Of a DNA stretch of 64,000 nucleotides, positions 40,201-52,200 are shown piece by piece. The position numbers and the translations under genes were made by a program. The DNA is from Phorcus lineatus (Eukaryota; Mollusca; Gastropoda; Trochida; Trochidae), in NCBI GenBank assembly GCA_921293015.1, contig OV121091.1:32658839-32722838 (forward strand), in the 5' to 3' direction. The notes beneath the pieces are model-generated. The model was not told where the DNA came from. It saw only the letters and a program-made list of their open reading frames with translations, and ran no database searches. Position 1 is the first letter of the stretch. Each line of letters begins with the position of its first letter.

Positions 40201-43200
40201 AGACAGGCCGAAGTACAAAGGCTAAATAAACACCATTTTCAGAAGAACACACACACAGATAGAACAATCAACCAACAAAGCAATAAGAATCTTAGTGTCA
40301 CCTTTCGCCCAAATAGATCTTCCTCACCAAATCACAAATCAAACACCAACAAACCAACATATGCTGACATGGCTGCATCCGGCACTGCTAACCAAAGCAG
40401 AATACACATAGTTGAGGAACAACTAGAAACTGCATTGGAAGAGAGCCAAAGAATACTCACATGTACTTCCAGTAAGAAACACCAAAACAACAGCCAACAC
40501 ATGGAGACAAACAAAACACCTTCTAAAAGGAACAAACAAGATAATACCAGAACCAAAACAAGTAAGAAAGTCGCTAACAAAAGCAAGCAATTGCAAACAC
40601 AAAAACCTGACCACTGCAAATCACAGTCACAAGCAAGCAGTGATGATTTAAGAAACAAATTAGAAGACAGGAAATCAGTAACAAGCGCAACACAAAATGC
40701 CACAGCATTTTCTCTAAACAAATTTATAGAGTTCATAACACAAGTGATTATCAACTCACATCCAGCACACAGTGAAAAGGAACATCACTCCAATATGACT
40801 AGGATATATGCACAAGGCACAAGATACGGCTTCTATACCGACACCTGGGAAACTTTCTTTGAAAGCATATACCAAAACATACCTACTCCCACCTATAGAA
40901 ACAGAACACAGGGTGACTACCCCAGAAGAAACTGCCCAAGATTCTAGAAATACAACTCTCAACATACCTAATCCTAGTTTCTCTGAACATAATGGCAAAC
41001 TTTACAGTACTCCAACAAAACGTAAATGGGCTGGGCACCAATGGTGCTGAACTCAAGGTATTGATACAAAACAAATTAATAGAACCAAGTGTAATCCTTC
41101 TACAGGAAACAAAATTATCTAAAAGAAGGGATTATAAAATCCCAGGATATAACATACTAAGAAAGGATCGTAATACGGATATAAGAAAAACCCCACAAGG
41201 TGGACTAATAATTGGCGTAAAACATGGTATTGATTACAAACCTTTAGACATAAACATTGAAGGCATAGAAACTAATGGCGTAACAATAAACATTTATGGT
41301 AATAAACCAACAAATGTTATCAATGTCTATCTACCCCAGAGCACAAAAATAACAGTTGAATAACTCAACAAATTACTACCCTATCTGGCCAACTCAGCCT
41401 ATCTGGGAGGCGATTTTAATGCACACAATTGTACCTGGGAGGCAGACGATAAAACCGATACGAGAGGTACAGTCATACAAAAATGGTTAGAGGATAACAA
41501 ACTTATTGTTCTCAACAATGGCGAACCTACTTTTCACAGGCTAACACAAGGTATATATACGACAATAAATCTTAGCATTATTACACCGGACCTAGTTAAT
41601 GATGCTAGTTTATATGTTCATGACGACAGTTGGGGAATCGATCACTTCCCACTATTCACCACATTAAAAAATGACAATACACAACAGACACAAAATAACA
41701 ATATTCATAACAGTTGGAATTTTAATAAAGCAAATTGGGAAATATATCAAAATATTTGTGAGCAAAACTTAAACGATGATGTAAAAGACGAAGATGTTAA
41801 CATATACAACAAAAAGATCACCGAGGTAATCATAAATGCTGCTAACGTAGCCATTCCAACCAAAATAACTCACAAGCATATACCTGTACCATGGTGGAAT
41901 GAAGAAATAATGCAAGCAAGAAAAGAAAGAAAACTGCTCAGGAAAAAAGCTAAAATGGAGAAGAAGTTAATACAACAAGCGGCAGCAGCTAGAAATAAGG
42001 TTAAAACTTTAATAAGTAAGGCAAAAATCCAATCATGGAAAAAAATGTGTAGCACATTAGATATTAAATCTAACTCAAGGCATGTCTGGAAGAAGATTAA
42101 TGTCTTTAGAGGTAAAAACACTAAATCGCATATTCCAAGTATCAACAACAGCAAAAATAAACAGGAAAAAATCGACAATTTATGCAAACAATTCTCACAA
42201 GCAAGCTCAACCAATAATTACAAAACTGCTTTTCAAGATAAAGTAAAGAATACACAACCTTGTCCGAAGGACAAAACAAGCCAAACTTATGGTATAATAA
42301 GCCATTCACAATATCAGAACTCAACAATAATGTAAATAATAAAAAAGGAACAGCATCTGGTATTGATCAAACCAGTTACACAATGCTTAAACATCTTCCC
42401 TATAAATGTAAACATGTGTTATTAGATTTCTACAATAAGTTATGGAAAGACGGTAAATTACCAACAGACTGGAAAGAAAGTCTTATCATGTATACCATTA
42501 CACAAACAAGGAAAAGACCCTTCCAAATCCGATTCATATAGACCAGTCTCCTTAACATCTAATCTATGTAAAACACTCGAAGCTATGGCAACAAAAAGAT
42601 TAAAACATTATCTAGAAACAAACAAATTGGTTTAAACATATTTTTATTTTCAAAAAGAAAATATTGGATTGGCGAACAAGCCGTTGGCTTATATTAACGC
42701 CGCTCCAATACATCAAGAACAGACTGGATACTAAATAACAAAAATCAGTAGTTATGACACATGAAACTTGAAGAAAAACGATATATGTTTTTATTCGTTT
42801 TAAACATATTTATTTCTATAAATATACAGAAAATGGATTGGCAAACAAGCCAATGGCTTATATTAATGCCTCTCCATAACAACATAATATATGCGACGTA
42901 CATAGGGTCTTGCAAACATATGTATAATAACAGACACAAAAACACAATATGCGCATGTATATAATCATTCTAATTCCAATGTGAGTTAGTTCAATAAAGG
43001 ACAAGAATATACAACTTAAAACTCAAAATAGAGTAAATCGTTTTGATGCGGTAATAAAATCATGTACAGAGTTGATAATGCTAAGATTTACAGATTCTGA
43101 TAGTTTAAGGTTCCCATACATAGCATCATTCATGTTATAACCATATTTGAAATAAAATGAAGTGCCTCTTATGGTAGTATAGTTTGGACAGACAAAAAGA

Positions 43201-46200
43201 TAATGAATGGTGTCTTCATAGGGAGCACCACAACTGCATGATGGATCATCTGATATGAATCTTTTCACTTTATGTGCATTTAAGTCACTGCATTCTAATC
43301 TAAGTCTGCAATGCAGAATTTGACAAAACCTGTTTCCAGTATTTATATCAAACCCAAAAGGAGTTTTATAATTAGGTGTAATTTTATTTTTGAATTCGTT
43401 TACCGACTGTATTTGTCTTATATCTTCAGGTAGAGAATTCCAAAGTTCTACAGAATTTGGTAAGAATGATTTTGCGTAAGAAGATGTTCTTACGTGTATT
43501 TTTTGTAAATTTGGTGAGTTTCTTAGAGCATAGGGGTTTCCTTCAGAAACAGATTCTGGCACAAGACTGTTTAAATAATCTGGTGTTCTTTTATTTACCA
43601 TTTTATAGAATAAAGTCAATTTCTGTATTCGTCTTCTTTCTACCAGCGGTAAGAAATTAGTTTCTTTATATAATTTATTATGACTTGTTCCCCTAGTAGC
43701 CCCACATATTGTCCTAAGTGCATCAAGTTGTAAATTTTCAAGCATTGTTGCCTGATTTACTGTACAACTATCCCAAATATAACTACAATAATCAAATAAT
43801 GGCATAATAAATGATTTATACATAGTTGTTAGCGTCTTTCTTGATAATCGATATTTAAAACTTCTTAAACAATTTATCATAGGTGAAACTTTATCGGATA
43901 AAGAATCTATTTGTACATTCCAATTTGCGTCTTTTTGAAACCAGAGGCCTAGATGTTTATGTTCAGTTACTTCATTTATGGGAGAATTTTGCATATATAA
44001 TTTTGGAAAAGGACCTGAAGAGCGTTTTCTACTAAAGTGTACAGTTTCAGTCTTCGAGGGATTAAATTTTACCTGCCATTTCTGGGCCCAACTAGAAATC
44101 AACTCTAAATCTCTATTCAGGCGCGCAGCGTCTTGAACAGGATCATCAATTATGACATAGATTGAAGTGTCATCTGCAAAAAGTCTTATATTGCAGTCTA
44201 TATTTTCTACAAGGTCGTTTATATAAACAAGAAACAATAATGGTCCAAGTACCGACCCTTGTGGGACGCCTGCTGAAACTGATCTATACTTTGAATTATA
44301 TCCATTTATAACTACTTTCTGAACTCTCTCATTAAGATAACTGTTAAACCATTCTAGTAATTTTCCACTAATTCCAAGGGATTGTAACTTATAGATAAGT
44401 CCCTTATGCCAAACTTTATCAAAAGCCTTACTAATATCACAAAACACTGCTCTTACTTCTTTACCTTTGTCCATAGCACTTGAAATAAAGTTATAGAGAT
44501 CTACTAACTGGTAGGTTGTTGAATCTCCAGGAATAAAGCCAGATTGTAGTGTACTAATGAGGTTATTCTCTCTAAAATAATTAAAAACATATTTGTGAAC
44601 ACATTTTTCAAACACCTTAGATAAACAACATGTAAGAGAAACTGGTCTGTAATTGCTGCACTCATTAACACTATCTTTCTTATGGATGGGTATAACAGAA
44701 GCGATCTTCCATACTTTGGGAAATACAGCTAAGTTCAAAGATTTATTAAAAGCTAAAGTAAGAGGATAAGATAGAAGTCTAGCAGCAAGCTTAAGGAATT
44801 TATTACCAATACCATCAGGGCCCGATGCTTTTCGTACATCTAGAGAAAGTAATACGTCTTGAACATCGTTCTGTGTTAATTCAATACTATCTAAACAGTT
44901 TGATGTTTTAATACACGGGGATGGGAGAGGGCGTAATGGGTCTTCAACTATTGATTGATTTACGAAAAACTCATTTAGAATATTAGCAATTGATGTAGGT
45001 TCATCATAAATTACATTTTCATGAAAGATAGATGGAAAAGATAGTGAATTTTCTGTTTTCTTAAGATAATGTTTTATTAATTGCCACCATTTCTTGTTCT
45101 GACTATGCACGTTAATCACATTATCTAATTTCATATAATACTGTTCTTTTGCCCTTTTTATTTCTGATATAACCTTATTTCTTGTACTTCTAAACACTCC
45201 CCAATCACTGGGTAATTTTCTTTTCTTAGCAAGTTTATGTTTACGATTTCGTTTTCTTATAAGTCTACGTATTTTAGAATTCATCCATGGCTTGTCTTCG
45301 TTTCTGACAGTAATTATCTTATTAGGAATGAATTTATCACAAACTCCTGAAATGGTTTCCGTAAATTCCTCTATTAGAATGTCAATATCGTCAACATTTA
45401 TAGTAGTATCCCAATCAACTTCACGGAGGTGGGAAATTAAGCCTTCGATATCTATTTGGGAATAATTATATATTTTCCTTTTAAATGTAACATTACAAGG
45501 CTTATGATATTTCAAACTAAGATAGACTGGACAATGGTCACTACACACGGGGTCAAGGACGCCCGAAGAGCTCACACTTGCATAATTAGAAACAAATATC
45601 AAATCTATCAGAGTCCGTGAGTATTCTGTTATCCTTGTTGGTTCACTTATAATTTGTCTAAGGCCATATCTTGTTTGAAGATCAACTAAGCGCTGTTTGC
45701 GGACACTAAGGTAATCAATGTTAAAATCTCCTACAATTGTCATATCTAAATCTAGATCAGATGCATTTCCTATTGACATATCGATGAGATCCCAATAGTG
45801 ATTACTCTTATCAGCACGATAAAACGTACCGATTAAGGAGTGTTTGTTTTTGCAACTTATTTTAACCCATAGTGCTTCTAAGCCCATAACCGAGAGATCT
45901 TCCATACGTTTTACATAAATGTTTTCTCTTACATAAACTGCTACCCCTCCACCTCGAGTTAATCTATCCTGTCTAAAAGGTAAATGAAAACCCGGTATCT
46001 TAATATCCTCATCTAAGATATCAGAGTGCAACCATGTTTCTGTTATACTAATAACTTCATAATCCTTGAATTCATGACTAATGATATCGATCTTATCCTT
46101 TAAGCTACGCACATTTAAGTGGATAATCTTAAAATCAAGTTTATTGTTTGGAATAATGGGTCCAGGGTTTGGATGCACATCACCACAGCATATCAACAAC

Positions 46201-49200
46201 ATAAGAAATACTTGTATACCCCTGACACCCATAGAAGTGAAGAATAATACAAGGAAATATGTATTGAGGTCAATTTTGGCCTTTATAGAACTATGAACTT
46301 TACCGTGAAACACCCCAATTCTCTGTCGATATAGGTCTACATCAACTCCCATCAAACAATTTATCAAACATAAATAAAGCAGAAAATTGGGGCATCTTTG
46401 TCACCTGAATGAATGAGTATACACATGACGTTACGAGTCTATGAATGTCAAAAAGAACTAGCCTAATTGAAGCATTAACCAATTCATTTGTGATTCTGTT
46501 TGTCACACACGATATGAGATAGAAGTCTTTGCTTTTCACTATTTCCACAAAACTGTTTGGAAAAGAGAACATAACAAAAAAAAGAAAAAAGAAATAAATC
46601 AAATCATAGCCCACCATCAGTGGTCTTCTGATAAAACAAGTCGAGAAAAGATTTCGACTAACTTGAAAGCTTTTCAAATATATCATGGAGTGAGAAAAAC
46701 AAAATATCCCAAAAATAAAAACAAAAATACAAAAAGATAAACAATCAAAGTCCCATTTGTTATATCACCAAGAACAATATCAGTAAAATCGAAATATCTG
46801 TTACTTAGATCATATAGACAATATGAGGTGGCAAAATAAAACAAGTAATTGTTTGAGTACTCCCATTCAAAAAGAAAAACAAAAATACAAAAAGATAAAC
46901 AATCAAAGTCCCATTTGTTATATCACCAAGAACAATATCAGTAAAATCGAAATATCTGTTACTTAGATCATATAGACAATATGAGGTGGCAAAATAAAAC
47001 AAGTAATTGTTTGAGTACTCCCATTCAAAAAGAAATAATTCACACTACATGGCTACCAGTCCTGCTTATAGCGCATCATCATCGTTATGTAACAGTTTCA
47101 CAACACAAAACACTCCTAGCGGTACACGTGCACCGCGAGGCAGCGGGGTCGGCGGCGACGCTCTACTCTGTGATTGGATTATGACAGCGTCGAACAAACC
47201 AATCAGAGCAAAGAGCTGTTACTCACTTATGTTTGTAAACAAACTCACGTGTAAGAGTCAACATGTGTTTAAAGACTAATCTTCCACATCACTGTCGTCG
47301 ACATCCGTGAATTCCACCATTCTCCTCTGCTCCTGGGACACTTTCAGGCGGAGTCTGAGTTTAAGAGACTCAATTAATTTGTCAAATTGATGTCTTTTTG
47401 TAATAAGGCTGACATGGTCGTCTAGCTTCTTGGCGAAGATTATTCCATCTCGCACCCATGACCCGGACAGTTTTCTGGTAACCACTAATTTCCTTACGTC
47501 AGCGGCTATTCGAGCTCTTTCTTTAGTAAGATCGTCATTAATAAAGATCTTTGATTGACCTCCTTGACCTCTCAGTTTGTTGAGATTCCTCATCAGCTCC
47601 CTCTTTTTGCGATCAGACATGAACTGTACTAGGATGGGTCTCGGTCTATCTCCTGTGTAGTTAGTAGGGTTGCCAGTCCTGTGACTACGTTCGATGTCCT
47701 GCAAGAGTAATTTCACCCCGATTTTGCCTGCTAACTTCATCATAATTTCGTCCGTATTTTCCCCTGCTTCTTCATTAATGCCATAAACACGAACATTATT
47801 CCGGCGACTGTATTGATATATGTCATCCAATTGAGAGTCTTTAGCCTTCAATTTATCTTCTAATTCCGTGACTTTCTTTTGCAAAGAATCCGTCTTTTCT
47901 TTATTTGCCTTCACAGACTTCAGCTTACTGTCAAGTGTCAGGTTAATTTGAGGCATAATAACTCCAGCTAGAGCCACCCCAACTTTCTCTAAAACTTCAG
48001 AAGAATTGAAAGCCTCAATAATTTGAGGCACAATGTCAAAGTTTTCCATGCCTGCTTCTTCTACAGTGAAAACGGAACTGTCAGATAATGATCTTGTTCT
48101 CTTAGATAGTGAAAATGGAATATCCACTTGTGGTGAAATAGGTGAACTACGCCGGCGTTTAGAATTACAAGGAGTGTCAGTCATTTGGTGATAAATTGCA
48201 TAACTGGTTAATTAGGAGTATGAAATGTCTTGAAACAAGTCTTCTTTGTAAATTGATTGAGGTTTACTTACATGTATTGGCTATATCCATTCACACACAT
48301 CCTCATATTGAAAATGGAGTCCTTTGAAACATGAATTGACACTTTCACAAATCCGCAAAAATACTTCTGAATGAACACCATCCAACGTATATTTTCTCAC
48401 AAATATGGTGATTGATAGTTTAATTTTAACCCCACATTATTATTTTTAGTCGAAATTGCCTTTGTAGGGTGATTTTAATCACATTGTTTTCACACCGGTG
48501 AGAGCTCCTGAAAACACGTAAAAACGATATATGTATATGATGGGTATGGTTCAATTCGTCAGGTGTTGGGTATGCCTAGTGATGAATCCGCAGCTTAATA
48601 TATGTAAACGTAAGATTTGGAATATTTCCTTTAGTTTTGAAATCAGGAAAACCGGTTGCTTTTATTAATGAATTCATGTAAGGAACTGAGAATATAACTG
48701 TTTATTGAATTACTAAGATTACCGTTGCCATATAGAACTGTCATTAAATCATAACCCTGGATATAAAAGTACATATTATTTCTTAAGTTTTGATAGTTCC
48801 GACAAATGAACAGATAATGGGTGACATCTTCGTTGTAGTGTCCACATGAGCACCTCGATGTTTCCGATATGTGTCGATGAAATTTGTCTCCATTTAAGTC
48901 ACTACAGCCGAGTTTGAGGCGACAATGAATAATTTGACTGAATCTAGTTCCCGAGTTTAAGTTGAAATAATTATGCGTTTCTGTAGAATTTAACATAGTC
49001 TTGAATTGAAACAAACAAATTGATAACACAAAATCAATCAGGATATAGAAAATCCTATAGCACCACTGACCATATTGTTAGATTACAACACTCCATCAGA
49101 CAAGCTCAACAAAATAATAAATTCACTACAGCAGTCTTCCTAGACTTTAGTAAAGCATTTGATATGGTCTGGAAAACAGGCTTGATACACAAACTTAAAG

Positions 49201-52200
49201 AAAAAGGCATACAAGGGGAAATGTTAAACTTTATAAACGACTTTATGTCAGACAGAACTTTTCGCCTTAAAGCAGATGACCAAATATCAGACAACTATAA
49301 CCTAGAAAATGGAACCCCGCAAGGAAGTATTATATCACCAACCTTGTTCAATATTACTAGCTATGATAAATGATCTATTTCACAAACTACCCAAACAAGT
49401 GGACCCCTCACAATTCGCTGACGACGGAGCCCTCTGGGTCAGTCATAAACACCAGCATGTAGCAGCAGAAATATTACAAAAAGCCTTAATCAAAGTTAAT
49501 GATTGGACCCAAAATTGGGGATTCCAATTATCCACAAGCAAAACTGTATCAATTCTCTTTCGGCCAACACCTAAAGCCGACTGCAGACCACTGAGATTAT
49601 ACATTAATGAAGAACTTTTAGATCAAGTTAAGTATGTCAAGTTCTTAGGCATAAGTTTTGATGAATATCTAACATGGAATCAACATATTAATGAATTAAC
49701 ACAAAGATGCAAAAAAGATCTTAATATATTACGAATGCTGTCTCACACTAGGTGGGGCAGCAGCAAGGAAATGTTACTCATCCTATATATAAATCTCTGA
49801 TTAAATCCAAACTGCACTATGGAGCAGAAGCCTGGTGCGACACCAGTCAAACCAACATACAAAAACTAAAAACCATACAAAATCAAGCCTACCGATACAT
49901 ATCAGGATGCCTAAGCGGCACATCAATGGAAGTAGTCAGACATGAACTAGGGGAACTACCACTAGAAAAAGATTGGGAAGATAATACTACAAACTATATT
50001 GTTAGATCACAACATAAACCATGTATACAAAATATTATCACACGAAAGAAACAAATAATGTCAAACAGAGTAAAAAAAATACCAACACCATTTGGTGTTA
50101 CCATTAAAAAACATATAGACAAATATGAACTTGATAAATTAGATATTACCTCTGACCCATATACCAATCATATTTTAAAACCTCCAGACCTACCCGATAT
50201 CCAAGTAGATATCAAATTAAAATACTATATATAGGTAAAAACAATCCAAAACCTAACGACCTCAGTAACACTCAAGCCTACATTGAGGAAAACTACAATC
50301 AAACTGATTACATTCAAATCTTTACTGACTGTTCTAAAGACAAAAAAGGAAGAGTAGGGTCTGGGATAGCCTTCACTCACACAGGTGATGGAGATATATC
50401 ACTTAAATTACCATAAAGACAAGCACTCAGTCTGAGCAAAGGTTACAAAAACAGAAATATAGCTATATTTACAGATTCACTCAGCTCACTGCAAGCTTTA
50501 CAAAGCAAAACGGAAAAAAATAGTCATGAACTTCTACATCAAATTTATCACGGGTACAATTATCTAATTAAGGATAACAATACTGTTAAATTGATATGGG
50601 TGCCATCCCATATTGGCCTAATTGGCAATGAAAGAGCCGACCGAGCAGCAAAAGCATGTCTAACCCACAGTAATAAGGTAAACATGCCATTTACTAAAAG
50701 GGAAATTAAAATCATTGTTAAAGCAAAAACCACGGACGAATACAACAATAACTTTAAAAGCAACTGGGGACATACCCAGTACTATCAAGTTCAACCCACA
50801 AAACTGAAAAAAGTTAAAAACTTTCACAACTTTAGAAAGGTTGATGTAGCCTTAACTAGACTTAGACTTAACAATGTTTGTAACGGGGTTTATCTCCACA
50901 AAATAGGGAGAGCACCAAATAATCTATGTCCACAATGTAATGTCAAAGACACCATACATCACATTCTGTTTCAATGTGACAAATACCAAAAAACAGGGGA
51001 CAACTCCTGAAAAATGTAAGCGCTAACACCCCACAAGAACTGTTAGCCAATACCAAAAATTACCAGTACCTTTCAATATTCCTACTACAAACTAAGTTAT
51101 ATAAAACATTATAATTAATAACCACCTCGCCTTACACCCAAACTCCTAACCACCTTACCTACCCACCCCATATTCTCATACCCAATTAAACAATTACCTA
51201 ACCGTAACAACCACCCCCCAGGTAAAACTCCCAGAAGGACCTACGTTAGCGAGACTGATCTCTGAAACCTCCTTCTCCTGGTAAATGTGGTCATGGCAAC
51301 CTGCGACAAGAGCTGGGGGTGAGATGGGTTCACGAGATACACTACCCCAGGACCTCTCGTGCAAGCCTATACAAACTGGCACGTAGGCTCCCAACGGGAG
51401 ATTTCCACCAATCACCTCAAATACCATTTATCACACCCATGTTTGGGATAACTGGTAGGACATGGGCACAGGGCAAACTGGTTAAAACTTCATTAAAAGT
51501 GCACGGTGTGACTACCCCCGGCGCTTCACTTAATTGTAACTGGTAATTGTCACGGCACCAAACCTCATAACCCTCACTGCCTGGTTCTGAACCAGGTTTA
51601 GTGGGGAGGACAGGGATTGTACATGTACCTTAAGTGTATGGCATGACCACGTCCTGCAATTTGCATATGTACAATCCCATTCAAATGACCTACTAGAAAG
51701 AAAAAACGCACATTGCGAAGACTACAACGATGGAAACAACGGCGGATAACGGACTAAGTATATCAAACAAAAAAGATAAGTATTACTCCATTCATCCACT
51801 TATCAATAAACTTAAATATCAAACATAAATAATTACAATTAACTATAAATACAATTCAATCACAACTCTTCAACAACAACTTCATGTTATAACAATTAAA
51901 AATTCCATTCCAAATACCATTCTTAAACTTTATCAAATATTACTTAAATTCTAAGAGCAATCAAATAAAATAATATTCCCCATACACCATATCTTCAGGT
52001 ACGACGCCATCTCACGGCACTCAACAAATTTATTTCCAATTTATCTTTACATCATCAAACAACATTCTCTTGTCTAGCACTTTTTATCTTACAATGTAAC
52101 TTTGAAAAAAAAAAAAGGATTTGTAAAGCATAACTGACAAAAAAGCAAATGTTTGCATAGGTGGGTTTGTTTCATTTTTTACTGCGGTACTTGATAACAT

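Larger units (their letters stand above)
42789..48519 (-). mobile_element. LINE B, full-length CR1/L2-like LINE with two intact ORFs
   Basis: 5731 bp between perfect 15-bp duplications. In order on the minus strand: 5' UTR (48519-48185), ORF1 (48184-47276), a 908-bp inter-ORF region, ORF2 (46367-43023), and a 3' UTR ending in a stem-loop and an AATAAAA-type end. No stops or shifts in either ORF. The perfect duplications and intact ORFs suggest a recent insertion. Confidence 0.9.
42630..49007 (-). mobile_element. LINE A, 5'-truncated CR1/L2-like LINE (interrupted)
   Basis: Its pieces are 42630-42773 (3' tail) and 48535-49007 (C-terminal coding and 3' UTR). LINE B lies between them. It is bordered by the 15-bp duplication above. 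It was about 630 bp long on insertion, so it was truncated at the 5' end, as is usual for target-primed reverse transcription. Confidence 0.85.
39000..51680 (+). mobile_element. I-like non-LTR retrotransposon with RNase H, split by nested LINEs
   Basis: ORF1 (gag-like with CCHC knuckles), endonuclease, RT and RNase H follow in order on the plus strand. The RT is interrupted between 42615 and 49022 by other LINEs, and the two halves join cleanly across a 15-bp duplication. The outer limits are uncertain: a GC-richer 5' leader starts near 39000, and a GC-richer 3' tail continues to about 51680. It lies in NEMP intron 3. Confidence 0.75.

Noticed and set aside
40332-40754. 140-codon minus-strand ORF
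   Set aside because: It is the antisense shadow of the CCHC-bearing ORF1 of the I-like LINE.
46342-46686. 114-codon minus-strand ORF upstream of LINE B ORF2
   Set aside because: Hydrophobic low-complexity frame in AT-rich inter-ORF sequence with no motif; it overlaps ORF2 in another frame.
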